Counted from the stretch's first letter, positions 1 to 8,166 are shown. The stretch is DNA of 64,000 bases from Burkholderia contaminans (GCF_029633825.1 NZ_CP090641.1:620001-684000), one strand, 5' to 3'. A program made the numbers and translations. The notes: generated by a model from the letters alone, not told the origin.

Positions 1-1102
1 CCGGATAGTAAATCCGCTGCATGCCGTCGACGACCACGCGGTCGCCCGCCTGGATCCCTTTCTCGATGATCCGCTCGCCCTCCACCCCGCGGCCGATCGT
101 CACGTCGCGGCGCAGCGCCTTGTCGCCAGGCCCGATCACGTACACGTACTTGCGGTCCTGGTCGGTGAGCACGGCCTTGTCGTCGACGAGCAGCGCATCC
201 TGGTCGCGGCCGCTGACGAGCTGCACGCGCGCATACAGCCCCGGCGTAAACGTATGGTCCGCATTCGGCAGCCGCACGCGCGCGCGGATCGTGCCGGTCT
301 GCGGATCGAGCCGGTTGTCGAGGAAATCGACGGTGCCCGCATGCGGGAAACCCGTCTCGTTCGCGAGGCCCACGCGCACCGGATCGGCGCCGATCGCGCG
401 ATGTTTCGGATCGGCGCGCCGCGCGTTGTAGCGCAGGTAGCTCTGTTCGTCGCAGTCGAAATACACGTAGACGGGGTTCTGCGACACGACGGTCGTCAGC
501 AGCGTGTCGTCCGCGCGCGCCAGGTTGCCGACGGTGGCGACCGCGCGGCCGACGCGGCCCGCGATCGGCGCGCGCACTTCGGTGAAGCCGAGATTGAGCT
601 TCGCGTCGGCGACGGCCGCGTCGGCCGCCTGCAGGTCCGCACGCGCCTGCTCGGCCGTGGCGCGCGCGTTGTCGAGTTCTTCCTGCGACGTCGCATGCGC
701 ATCGATCAGCGTCTGCACGCGCTTGAGCTGCACGTTCGCGAGGCTCGCGGCCGCACGGGCCCGTTGCAGCTGCGCGTTCGCGCGATCGAGCGCGATCCGA
801 TACGGGCGCGGGTCGATCTCGAACAGCAGTGCGCCCTGCGCGACCAGGTCGCCTTCCTTGTAGGCGACGCGCTGCAGATAGCCGCTCACGCGCGGCCGCA
901 GTTCGACCGCGTCGACCGCTTCGACGCGTCCGTTGAATTCGTCCGCGAGGCGGATCGTGCGCGGCGCGATGGTGGCGACGCCGACTTCCGGAAGGGATTG
1001 GGCCGACGATGCGCCTTTGCCGTCGTGACAGCCCGACAACGCCAGCAGGAGTGCACAGGCCGCGCCCAAAGGCGACGTCCTGCGTAGGGATAAGGAGAGC
1101 AT
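1..1102 (-). CDS. RND efflux periplasmic adaptor (membrane fusion protein), partial
   Basis: Periplasmic adaptor that would link an inner-membrane RND pump to an outer-membrane channel. The reading frame starts at an ATG at 1102 and runs off the left edge after about 367 residues, so the C-terminus, and any pump gene beyond it, is missing. The N-terminus is a lipoprotein signal ending in a lipobox (LALSGC, Cys about residue 25). Then follow the biotinyl-lipoyl half with RPRVSGYLQRV, a long alpha-helical hairpin (about residues 100-165), and the second lipoyl half with GFTEVRAPIAGRVGRA. This is the AcrA/MexE architecture. It is divergent from soxR, and a SoxR-type promoter lies directly upstream, so induction by redox-cycling compounds is likely. 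The exact subfamily and substrates cannot be read from the sequence. Confidence 0.93.
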   Translation of the reverse strand, partial: MLSLSLRRTSPLGAACALLLALSGCHDGKGASSAQSLPEVGVATIAPRTIRLADEFNGRVEAVDAVELRPRVSGYLQRVAYKEGDLVAQGALLFEIDPRPYRIALDRANAQLQRARAAASLANVQLKRVQTLIDAHATSQEELDNARATAEQARADLQAADAAVADAKLNLGFTEVRAPIAGRVGRAVATVGNLARADDTLLTTVVSQNPVYVYFDCDEQSYLRYNARRADPKHRAIGADPVRVGLANETGFPHAGTVDFLDNRLDPQTGTIRARVRLPNADHTFTPGLYARVQLVSGRDQDALLVDDKAVLTDQDRKYVYVIGPGDKALRRDVTIGRGVEGERIIEKGIQAGDRVVVDGMQRIYYP

Positions 1103-1132
1103 GATGCCTCGCGACGGGTTAAACTGACGCGC

Positions 1133-1163
1133 AGCATAAAAGTTGAAGTTAACTTCAAGTCAA
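1133..1163 (-). promoter_or_regulatory. SoxR-type promoter for the RND operon
   Basis: Reading the minus strand, TTGACT (1163-1158) is followed by a 19-bp spacer and TATGCT (1138-1133). A spacer of 19-20 bp is the hallmark of MerR/SoxR-activated promoters. A perfect 16-bp palindrome, TTGAAGTTAACTTCAA (1143-1158), fills most of the spacer, where SoxR binds in E. coli soxS. It closely resembles the known sox box, whose core is also centred on GTTAAC. The adaptor ATG lies about 30 nt downstream. Confidence 0.85.
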
Positions 1164-1182
1164 GTTTTCCCGGAGGGGCAAC

Positions 1183-1662
1183 ATGGGTATCCAGGAGACA
1201 CCGCAATGGCCGCTGCTGTCGATTCGCGAAGTGGCCGCGCGCAGCGGCGTGCCGGCGTCGACACTTCGGTTCTACGAGACGCGCGGGCTGATCAAGTCGC
1301 ATCGCAACGGCTCGAGCCACCGCCACTATTCGCGCGCGGTGCTGCGGCTGATCGCGTTCATCGTGTTCGCGCAGAAGATCGGCTATTCGCTCGACGAGAT
1401 CGCCGAGCAGCTCGTCAGCCTGCCCGCCGACACCGCGCCGAGCAACAAGGACTGGCAACGGCTGTCGCGCGGCTGGAAGCAGCGTGTCGCGAGCCGGATC
1501 GAGGAGCTGCAGCGCCTTTACATCAACCTCGACGAATGCATCGGCTGCGGCTGCCTGTCGCTGAAGCGCTGCAAGCTGACGAACCCGGAAGACCGCGCGG
1601 GCCGCAACGGGCCCGGCGCACGGCGCTGGCTCGGCGACAAGCCGCCCACGGATATCGAATGA
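1183..1662 (+). CDS. soxR: Redox-sensing MerR-family activator SoxR
   Basis: Transcription activator of 159 residues that senses redox-cycling compounds through a [2Fe-2S] cluster. The N-terminal MerR helix-turn-helix is plain (IREVAARSGVPASTLRFYE, about residues 12-30), followed by the dimerisation helix. The four cluster cysteines are present in CIGCGCLSLKRC (about residues 125-136), which separates SoxR from other MerR proteins. The ATG at 1183 is preceded by GGAGGGG. It is divergent from the RND adaptor gene. In non-enteric bacteria SoxR usually controls efflux and oxidoreductase genes directly, without SoxS, and this arrangement fits that. Confidence 0.95.
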   Translation: MGIQETPQWPLLSIREVAARSGVPASTLRFYETRGLIKSHRNGSSHRHYSRAVLRLIAFIVFAQKIGYSLDEIAEQLVSLPADTAPSNKDWQRLSRGWKQRVASRIEELQRLYINLDECIGCGCLSLKRCKLTNPEDRAGRNGPGARRWLGDKPPTDIE

Positions 1663-1667
1663 CCGGC

Positions 1668-1784
1668 GGGCCGGGCGCGGCGCGCGACGATCGCCACGCG
1701 GTTCCCGTCTTCGATCGGCCGGCGCGCAGTCGCGAACCCGATGCTGCTAGATCCGCCCTCCCTAATGTTGACAATCGATGACAT
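1668..1784 (-). pseudogene. Remnant of an SDR oxidoreductase N-terminus
   Basis: From the ATG at 1784 the minus strand reads about 39 residues resembling the NAD(P)-binding start of a short-chain dehydrogenase: GGSSSIGFATARR then EDGNRVAIVARR, matching the family pattern TGxxxGIG plus the first beta-alpha-beta unit. The conserved Thr of TGG is replaced by Glu. Similarity stops abruptly where the sequence abuts the end of soxR. It faces the LysR remnant at 1858, as expected for a decayed divergent LysR-SDR pair. The match is short and was judged by eye, so confidence is moderate. Confidence 0.42.
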
Positions 1785-1857
1785 TGGAATTCTGGGCAGC
1801 GCAGTGCGATAGGTAAAACAAGAATTCAGTGATCCAGCGGTACGCGAAAGGCATCGC

Positions 1858-2057
1858 ATGATCGATCTGCGCCGGTTCAGGCGGTTCATCGCGGTCGCCG
1901 ACACGTTCAGCTTCCGGCGCGCGGCCGAGCGGCTGCACATGGCGCAGCCGCCGCTCAGCGCGGCGATGCGCAAGCTCGAGGACGAGCGGGCGTCGACGCG
2001 CTGCGCGACACCACGCGCCACGCGGTGCGCGAACGGGGGCTCGCGCTGGTGACGTGA
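1858..2057 (+). pseudogene. LysR-family regulator remnant with a large internal deletion
   Basis: The first 41 residues are a canonical LysR winged-helix start (FIAVADTFSFRRAAERLH, then QPPLSAAMRKLE). After GAGGAC at about 1980 the frame drifts into nonsense and stops at 2052. In the next frame the last 22 codons read like a LysR C-terminus (VDALRDTTRHAVRERGLAL) and end at TGA 2057. The simplest reading is loss of about 250 internal codons, including the whole effector domain. The product could not work as a regulator. Confidence 0.75.
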
Positions 2058-2072
2058 CCGCCCGCGCGGCGC

Positions 2073-2726
2073 TCAGCCGCCGAGGATGTTGAGCGCGACC
2101 GTGAGCACGGCCTGCTTGAATTCCTGCTGCCGCGTGGGCAGCGACGTGAACTCGCGAATCATGTGGCTGTACGACACGGCCGAGCCGACCGCGCTCGCGA
2201 CCATGAAGAACAGCACGTCGGGATCCGCCGCGCGAATCTCGCCGGCTTCCACTGCCTCCGCCAGCAGCGGGAACATCACGTCGCGGTACGGGCGGACGAG
2301 CCGCTCCTGCAACCGGTCGAGCCGCACGCCCTCCTCGGTCGCCGCCGTCGAGAAAAACATGCCCAGGTCGGGCTCGTCGAACTCGTGCTCGACACACAGC
2401 TCGATCGCGCGCCGCACACGCTCGCGATGCGGCAGCGACGATGTGCGCAGCGCGCGCATCGCGTCGAACATCGGTTCGGCCAGCTCGACGATCTGCTCGA
2501 CCACCGCCAGCCACAGCGTTTCCTTCGTCCCGAAATGGTGCGCGATCAGCGCCGCGTCGACCCCCAGTTCGCGCGCGACTTCGCGCACGCTCGTCGCGTC
2601 GTAGCCACGCTTCGCAAAGGTTCGGCGCGCCGCCCGCAATATCACGTCCGGCCCCACGGACGCCCCGGCCAGCGGCCGTCCTCGCATCCGGCGCTTGGCC
2701 GGCTCGCGCTCAGTGACTTCAGCCAC
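2073..2726 (-). CDS. TetR/AcrR-family repressor
   Basis: Repressor with an N-terminal TetR helix-turn-helix (ILRAARRTFAKRGYDATSVR then LGVDAALIAHHFGTKETL) and a helical ligand-binding C-terminal half. I chose the GTG at 2726 because GGAGAG lies 9 nt before it; an upstream in-frame ATG at 2786 has no ribosome-binding site. The chosen form has 217 residues, usual for the family. It is divergent from the NADH dehydrogenase gene, and a perfect 14-bp palindrome overlaps that gene's leader, so it probably represses the dehydrogenase and perhaps itself. The inducer is unknown. Confidence 0.88.
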   Translation of the reverse strand: MAEVTEREPAKRRMRGRPLAGASVGPDVILRAARRTFAKRGYDATSVREVARELGVDAALIAHHFGTKETLWLAVVEQIVELAEPMFDAMRALRTSSLPHRERVRRAIELCVEHEFDEPDLGMFFSTAATEEGVRLDRLQERLVRPYRDVMFPLLAEAVEAGEIRAADPDVLFFMVASAVGSAVSYSHMIREFTSLPTRQQEFKQAVLTVALNILGG

Positions 2727-2814
2727 GTCTTCCTGCTCTCCTTGAATGATTCGGATACCCCTGTTCCGGCCCCGCTCGAGCGGCATCGAACATCGGGTGA
2801 CCTGCCCCGCTCCG

Positions 2815-2868
2815 TTGACACGCGAAGCCGGGAAGCGCTAGGATCATACCTTATTCATCACGTGATGA
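2815..2868 (+). promoter_or_regulatory. Promoter and candidate TetR operator of the NADH dehydrogenase gene
   Basis: TTGACA (2815-2820), an 18-bp spacer and TAGGAT (2839-2844) form a sigma-70-like promoter. Just downstream, TCATCACGTGATGA (2855-2868) is a perfect 14-bp palindrome placed between the expected transcription start and the ATG at 2876. A bound repressor there would block early elongation or initiation. The neighbouring TetR protein is the obvious candidate; that link is inference. Confidence 0.6.
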
Positions 2869-2875
2869 TTTATAC

Positions 2876-4168
2876 ATGACAACCCCTACACGCATCGTCA
2901 TCGTCGGTGGCGGCATCGCCGGCCTGCAGCTCGCCACCCGCCTGGGCGAGCGCCTCGGCCGGTCCGGGCGCGCCCAAGTGACCATCGTCGACCGCAGCCC
3001 CACCCACATCTGGAAGCCGATGCTGCATACGATCGCGGCCGGTACGCGCGACGTGCAGCAGCAACAGGTGATCTTCCTCGCCCATGCGCGTGATCACGGC
3101 TACGCGTACCAGCCCGGCGAACTGACGGGGCTCGATCGCGCGCGCCGCCGCGTACAGCTCGGCGAGATCCGCTCGCAGGACGGCGAACTCGTGCTCGAAG
3201 CACGCGAACTCGAATACGACGTGCTGATCCTCGCGCTCGGCAGCCAGGCCAACGATTTCGGCGTGCCGGGCGTGCGCGAGCACTGCTATTTCATCGACAG
3301 CCAGAAGCAGGCCGAGACCTTCAACGAAGCATTGCGGATGCGCGTATTTCGCAGCATCGCGCGCGACGAGCCGTTCCGCGTCGCGATCGTCGGCGCCGGC
3401 GCGACCGGCGTGGAACTCGCGGCGGAGCTGAGCCGCCTGCTGGAAGTAGCACAGGCGTATGGCGACGCGACGGTGCGCGAGCGGCTGCAGCTCACGCTGC
3501 TCGAGAGCGGCCCGCGCATCCTCGCCGCGTTTCCGCCGCGGATCTCCGCATCGGCGCAGCGGCGGCTCGAACAGATCGGCTTTCATGTGCTGACGTCCAC
3601 TCGCGTCACATCCGCCGACGCGAACGGCTTTCACTACGGCGACGGTTCGTTTGCGGAAGCGGACCTGATGGTCTGGGCAGCCGGCGTGAAGGCGCCCGAT
3701 TTCATGCAGGCGCTCGACGGGCTCGACACGAATCGCGCGAACCAGATCGTCGTCGGGCCAACGCTGCAGGCAACCGGCGACGAGCACGTGTTCGCGATCG
3801 GCGATTGCGCGAGCCTGCTGCCCGACGGGCACGAACGGCCGCTGCCGCCCACCGCGCAAGTCGCGACGCAGCAGGCCGAGCATCTTGCAAAGCACCTGCC
3901 CGCGTGGCTCGACGGCCAGCCGATTCCGCCGTTCGCATTCCACGATTTCGGCGCGCTCGTGTCGATCAGCGACTACGACGCGTTCGGCACGCTCGGGCAG
4001 TTCGGGTTCTTTCGCGGCGGCTTCATCCAGGGGCGCTTCGCGCAATTCAGCCACCTGATGCTCTACCGGCGGCACCAGCAGGCGCTGCACGGCTTCTCCA
4101 AGGCGACCCTGCTGTGGATCGCCGAACGGATCAACGGCTGCGTGCAGCCGCGCATCCGGCTCTTGTGA
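2876..4168 (+). CDS. ndh: Type II NADH dehydrogenase (NAD(P)/FAD-dependent oxidoreductase)
   Basis: Non-proton-pumping NADH:quinone oxidoreductase of 430 residues, bound peripherally to the inner membrane. It has two Rossmann dinucleotide-binding motifs, IVIVGGGIAGLQLA (about residues 7-20, FAD) and VAIVGAGATGVELAAELSRL (about 168-187, NADH). The second FAD motif is FAIGDCASL near residue 305. The quinone-site segment PPTAQVATQQAEHLAKHL (about 322-340) matches NDH-2 enzymes. The length is typical. Control by a dedicated TetR repressor is less common than for housekeeping ndh, so it may serve a special redox condition; a sulfide:quinone-type relative cannot be fully excluded. The following DUF3331 gene starts 45 bp on. 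Confidence 0.88.
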   Translation: MTTPTRIVIVGGGIAGLQLATRLGERLGRSGRAQVTIVDRSPTHIWKPMLHTIAAGTRDVQQQQVIFLAHARDHGYAYQPGELTGLDRARRRVQLGEIRSQDGELVLEARELEYDVLILALGSQANDFGVPGVREHCYFIDSQKQAETFNEALRMRVFRSIARDEPFRVAIVGAGATGVELAAELSRLLEVAQAYGDATVRERLQLTLLESGPRILAAFPPRISASAQRRLEQIGFHVLTSTRVTSADANGFHYGDGSFAEADLMVWAAGVKAPDFMQALDGLDTNRANQIVVGPTLQATGDEHVFAIGDCASLLPDGHERPLPPTAQVATQQAEHLAKHLPAWLDGQPIPPFAFHDFGALVSISDYDAFGTLGQFGFFRGGFIQGRFAQFSHLMLYRRHQQALHGFSKATLLWIAERINGCVQPRIRLL

Positions 4169-4212
4169 TGCCGCGCGTGGCGGTGTTGCATAACGTTTCG
4201 AGGACAACCGAC

Positions 4213-4611
4213 ATGAACAACCGTTTAGCGCCCTGGCTCGTGACCGTCGCAGCGATCAGCAGCTTCGACATGCCGTCCGTCTCGTGGGGGGCGCCGCGGC
4301 GGCGCAGCGTCACGCGCGACCGGCTGCCGTCGTGGGACGCGACGAGCAAGCCGTCCATCAGCGTGCTCGAGCGGCCCACGGCCGACACCGTGATGATTTC
4401 CTGGCGCGACGCATGCACCGGGCATTACGGTTATCAGAAGTGGCGGCTGTTCACCACGCGCAAGCGCGGCGTGTGTGCGCTGTCGGGCCAGCCGATCGAG
4501 ATCGGCGACAGCGTCTATGCGCCGCAATTGCTCGGCTCGACGCCGGGCAACGCCGCCGCGATGGTGCTGGCCGCGTGCCTCGACGCGGCCCGCTCCGCCG
4601 AGGCGGCCTGA
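4213..4611 (+). CDS. DUF3331 domain protein
   Basis: Protein of 132 residues in a family of unknown function found mostly in Burkholderia. The conserved core is visible: SVLERPTADTVMISWRD, then a GHYG segment and GVCALSGQPIEIGDSVYAPQ. The ATG at 4213 is preceded by GAGGA. An alternative ATG at 4168, overlapping the ndh stop, would add 15 residues but lacks a ribosome-binding site. The CALSG segment with a single nearby Cys is not a recognisable metal site. No function can be assigned. Confidence 0.75.
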   Translation: MNNRLAPWLVTVAAISSFDMPSVSWGAPRRRSVTRDRLPSWDATSKPSISVLERPTADTVMISWRDACTGHYGYQKWRLFTTRKRGVCALSGQPIEIGDSVYAPQLLGSTPGNAAAMVLAACLDAARSAEAA

Positions 4612-4612
4612 A

Positions 4613-4635
4613 GGCCCGGGATTCGACCCGGGGCC
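4613..4635. terminator. Candidate bidirectional terminator hairpin
   Basis: GGCCCGGG (4613-4620), loop ATTCGA, then CCCGGGGCC (4627-4635) forms an 8-bp stem with one bulged G. It sits between the stops of two convergent genes (4611 and 4641), where a shared terminator is expected. There is no T-tract. Confidence 0.5.
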
Positions 4636-4640
4636 CTGCT

Positions 4641-5969
4641 TCAGGCAGAGGTGACGCGATCCGTATCGCGAACCGCCTCGTTCATGCGCGCTTCGGCTTC
4701 CGCATCCAGCCGCGCCGCATTCGCTTCGGCTTCTGCTTCCGGCATCAGCTCGCCTTCCCATTTCGCGACCACCGCGCTGGCGATCGAGTTGCCCACCGCG
4801 TTCGTGGCCGAACGGCCCATGTCGAGGAACGTATCGACGCCGAGAATCAGCAACAGCCCGGCTTCCGGGATGTTGAACTGGTGCAGCGTCGCGGCGATCA
4901 CGACGAGCGACGCGCGCGGCACGCCGGCCATGCCTTTCGACGTCAGCATCAGGATCAGCAGCATCGTGACCTGCGTGCCGAGCGACAGGTGAATGCCGTA
5001 GGCCTGCGCGATGAACAGCGACGCGAACGTGCAGTACATCATCGAGCCGTCGAGGTTGAACGAATAGCCCATCGGCATCACGAAGCTCGAGATCTTGCGG
5101 CGCACGCCGAAACGGTCGAGCGCATCGAGGATCTTCGGATACGCGGCTTCCGAGCTCGCGGTCGCGAACGACAGCATGAACGCTTCCTTGATCAGCACCA
5201 GCAGCCTGAACACGCGGCGGCCGAGGAACAGCAGGCCGGCCGCGACGAGCGTGCCCCACAGCAGGAACAGGCTCAGGTAGAAGTCGCCCATGAACACCGC
5301 GAACTTCAGCAGGATCGACAGCCCGTTGATCGCGACGGTCGACGCCATCGCCGCCAGCACCGCGAGCGGCGCGAGCTTCATCACGTAGCCGGTGATCTTC
5401 AGCATCACGTGCGCGAGCTGGTCGATCGCCGCGACGAGAATCTTGCCGCGTTCGCCGAGCGACGCGAGCGCCACGCCGAAGAACATCGAGAACACGACGA
5501 TCTGCAGGATCTCGTTGTTCGCCATCGCTTCCGCGATCGACTTCGGCACCATGTGGCCGACGAAATCCTTCAGCGTGAACTTGGACGTCGCCAGATGCGC
5601 GGACGCGCCGATATCCGGCAGCGGCAGCCCGAGGTTATCGCCCGGACGCAGCAGGTTCGCCATCAGCAGGCCGAGCAGCAGCGAGATCAGCGACGCGGTG
5701 ACGAACCAGCCGAGCGCCTTCACGAACACGCGCCCCACCGACGACGCGTCGCCCATGTGCGCGATGCCGACGACCAGCGTCGAGAACACCAGCGGGCCGA
5801 TCACCATCTTGATCAGCCGCAGGAACACGTCGGACACCAGCGAGATGTAGCCGGCGATCTCCGCCGCCGACTGTTTGTCCGGCAGTTGCGTATAGATCAT
5901 GTAGCCGATCAGGATGCCGGCCGCCATTGCGAGCAGGATCCAGCCTGCCGCGGACATTCGTTTGTTCAT
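4641..5969 (-). CDS. Dicarboxylate/amino acid:cation symporter
   Basis: Secondary transporter of 442 residues in the DAACS family (DctA/GltP type), inner membrane, with about eight membrane helices and two re-entrant loops. Family signatures are present: the serine-rich hairpin region SFATASSEAAYPKILDAL (about residues 263-280), MPMGYSFNLDGSMMYC (about 295-310), and FLDMGRSATNAVGNSIA near residue 400. Substrates in this family are C4-dicarboxylates or glutamate/aspartate, and the sequence alone does not decide. The C-terminal 40 residues are Ala/Glu-rich and hydrophilic. It is a single-gene unit, convergent with the DUF3331 gene. Confidence 0.9.
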   Translation of the reverse strand: MNKRMSAAGWILLAMAAGILIGYMIYTQLPDKQSAAEIAGYISLVSDVFLRLIKMVIGPLVFSTLVVGIAHMGDASSVGRVFVKALGWFVTASLISLLLGLLMANLLRPGDNLGLPLPDIGASAHLATSKFTLKDFVGHMVPKSIAEAMANNEILQIVVFSMFFGVALASLGERGKILVAAIDQLAHVMLKITGYVMKLAPLAVLAAMASTVAINGLSILLKFAVFMGDFYLSLFLLWGTLVAAGLLFLGRRVFRLLVLIKEAFMLSFATASSEAAYPKILDALDRFGVRRKISSFVMPMGYSFNLDGSMMYCTFASLFIAQAYGIHLSLGTQVTMLLILMLTSKGMAGVPRASLVVIAATLHQFNIPEAGLLLILGVDTFLDMGRSATNAVGNSIASAVVAKWEGELMPEAEAEANAARLDAEAEARMNEAVRDTDRVTSA

Positions 5970-6198
5970 ATCGGAATTCGACGCACGGGAAGAAGTTGAC
6001 GGATGAAAGGCGCGCGTCCCATGCCGTGCCAGGGTGCGCGCGTGGCGAGCCGGTCGTGCCCGGTGTATCGGGCACGAGCGCCGGCGCCGGTCGGGCTCGC
6101 GGATCTCCGCGAACCGACGTGCCGCCGCCGCAATGGCATTCGCGCGAGAGCGAACGCCGTTGCGGGGCAGCGATTCAGCATGAAGCGATCAGGTCAGG

Positions 6199-7950
6199 TC
6201 AGTAACCGATTGCGGAGCCGGCCGGACGGCGCGGGTCGTTGTAGCCGTAGATGAAGCCGACCCGCACGTTCCCGGATACCGACGAATCGTTCCCGGAGCT
6301 CTGGCGGCTCGCCGCTTCGGTGCCCGGCAGGCCGACCATGATCAGTTCGGCGGCACCCCACGGTGTCTGCTCGACCATCTTGTAGCCCATGTTGCGCAGG
6401 ATCGCGAGCGTGTCGGGCGACAGGCCGTAGGTTTCGTAATAGACCTCGTCGGGCAGCCACTGGTGGTGGATGCGCGGCGCGGTGACCGCGTCCTGCGGCG
6501 TCATCCCGTAGTCGATCACGTTCAGCACCGTCTGCAGCGTGATCGTGATGATGCGCGAGCCGCCCGGCGAACCGACCACCATGAACACCTTGCCGTCCTT
6601 CTTCACGATGGTCGGCGCCATCGACGACAACGGACGCTTGCCCGGCGCGATCGAGTTGCGCGTGCCCTGCACGAGGCCGAACAGGTTCTGCGCGCCGACC
6701 TTCACGGTGAAGTCGTCCATCTCGTCGTTCAGGAAGAAGCCCGTGCCCGGCGCGATGACCACGGCGCCGAAGCGGCCGTTGACCGTGTAGGTCGTCGACA
6801 CCGCGTTGCCGTCCTTGTCGATGATCGAGTAGTGGGTCGTCTCCGGCTTCTCGTGCACGCCGACGCCCGGCTGCACGTCGACCGACGGCGTCGCCGTATC
6901 CGAATGGATGCTCTTGCGGATCTGCGCCGCGTATTCCTTGCTCGTCAGCTTCGCGACCGGGTTGTCGATGAAGTTCGGGTCGCCGAGCAGCGTGTTGCGA
7001 TCTTCATACGCGTGGCGCGTCGCTTCGGTCATGTAGTGCACCGCCGCGGCCGAATGGTAGCCGAGCTTGCGCATGTCATACCCTTCGAGGATGTTCAGCG
7101 TCTCGCACATCGTCACGCCGCCCGAGCTCGGCGGCGGGGCCGACACGAGCTCGTAGCCGCGATACGTGCACGTCAGCGGCGCCATGTCCTGCGCGCGGTA
7201 TGACGCGAAATCGGCCGCCGTGATCAGGCCGCCGCCCTTTTTGGCCGCCGCCTCGACGATCTTCGGGATCTCGCCGTGATAGAACGCGTCGGGCCCCTGC
7301 TCCGCGATGCGCTCGAGCGTGCGAGCCAGATCCTTCTGCACCAGGCGGTCGCCCGGCTGCAGCGGCGTGCCGTCCGGCCGCAGGAAGATGCGGGCCGCAT
7401 CCGGGTCCTTCCTGAAGCGGTCGATCGTCGTGTCGAGGATGTCCGTATCGCCGCGCGTCAGCACGAAGCCGTCGCGCGCGAGCCGGATCGCCGGCTCCAT
7501 CACCTGCTTGCGCGTCAGCTTGCCGTACTTGCGCTGCGCGAGATCGAGGCCGGCAACCGTGCCCGGCACGCCGACCGCGCGATAGCCGTACAGGCTGTCG
7601 TCGGGAATGACGTTGCCCTTCGCATCGAGATACATGTTCGCGGACGCCGCAGCCGGCGCGGTTTCGCGGAAATTGATGAAGCGGTCGCGGCCGTCGGCCA
7701 GGTGCACGGTCATGAAACCGCCGCCGCCGATGTTGCCGCAGCACGGATTGGTCACCGCTTGCGCGTAACCGACCGCCACCGCGGCGTCTACCGCGTTGCC
7801 GCCTGCCTTCAGGATGTCGACGCCGATTTGCGACGCGAAATGCTGCGACGAAACGACCATGCCGTTCTTCGCTTCGATCGCGGGGTCCGATGCCGCGAAC
7901 GCGCACACGCTCATGGCCGACAACAGGGTGAGTACTACGAGCCGCCTCAT
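6199..7950 (-). CDS. ggt: Gamma-glutamyltransferase, periplasmic
   Basis: Precursor of 583 residues that hydrolyses glutathione and other gamma-glutamyl compounds or transfers the gamma-glutamyl group. A Sec signal (MRRLVVLTLLSAMSVCAFAA) is followed by the large subunit (KNGMVVSSQHFASQIGVDIL). The autocatalytic cleavage site and nucleophile are the Thr in NAVSTTYTVNGRFG (about residue 387). Small-subunit motifs follow: LNDEMDDF and the oxyanion loop VVGSPGGSRI. The ATG at 7950 has GGAGGATC upstream; the longer frame reaching 8142 would destroy the signal peptide. It is divergent from an RpiR-type regulator, which may control it through the paired sites at 8033-8166. A role in recycling or catabolising periplasmic glutathione is likely. 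Confidence 0.95.
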   Translation of the reverse strand: MRRLVVLTLLSAMSVCAFAASDPAIEAKNGMVVSSQHFASQIGVDILKAGGNAVDAAVAVGYAQAVTNPCCGNIGGGGFMTVHLADGRDRFINFRETAPAAASANMYLDAKGNVIPDDSLYGYRAVGVPGTVAGLDLAQRKYGKLTRKQVMEPAIRLARDGFVLTRGDTDILDTTIDRFRKDPDAARIFLRPDGTPLQPGDRLVQKDLARTLERIAEQGPDAFYHGEIPKIVEAAAKKGGGLITAADFASYRAQDMAPLTCTYRGYELVSAPPPSSGGVTMCETLNILEGYDMRKLGYHSAAAVHYMTEATRHAYEDRNTLLGDPNFIDNPVAKLTSKEYAAQIRKSIHSDTATPSVDVQPGVGVHEKPETTHYSIIDKDGNAVSTTYTVNGRFGAVVIAPGTGFFLNDEMDDFTVKVGAQNLFGLVQGTRNSIAPGKRPLSSMAPTIVKKDGKVFMVVGSPGGSRIITITLQTVLNVIDYGMTPQDAVTAPRIHHQWLPDEVYYETYGLSPDTLAILRNMGYKMVEQTPWGAAELIMVGLPGTEAASRQSSGNDSSVSGNVRVGFIYGYNDPRRPAGSAIGY

Positions 7951-8032
7951 GACGGGATCCTCCAGACAAATGAAACCGTGGCATGCCGGAACGCGACGCC
8001 GCATCGGGGTGTGCCGAAGCGTCAATCGACGC

Positions 8033-8166
8033 TTGTAATAAACAATACATTCCAGCGAGGCCGCGATCATAGCACTCGCTTTTTTGTGCCAAAACCTAGG
8101 GTTATCACTGAACATGGAACGAATATCCGCCGAATTGCTCATTTATAAATGTTTGTTTTATTACAA
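8033..8166. promoter_or_regulatory. Inverted pair of candidate RpiR operators
   Basis: TTGTAATAAA (8033-8042) recurs in exact inverted form as TTTATTACAA (8157-8166), 114 bp apart, in the divergent ggt/rpiR-like intergenic region. Similarity extends to about 16 of 19 positions per copy. The core resembles the TGTAAT half-site recognised by HexR and other RpiR-family proteins. One copy lies on the ggt side and one on the regulator side. Confidence 0.5.

Noticed and set aside
4168..4213. DUF3331 start overlapping the ndh stop (ATGA)
   Set aside because: No ribosome-binding site and extra residues not typical; the ATG at 4213 with GAGGA is better. The coupled start remains possible.
4284..5999. 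Long plus-strand reading frame of 571 codons opposite the dicarboxylate symporter
   Set aside because: Arg/His/Gln-rich low-complexity product, antisense to a clear transporter; a GC-skew artefact of high-GC DNA. The same applies to other long antisense frames such as 10735-12339, 17941-20073, 41579-43108, 44735-46324 and 61328-63658.
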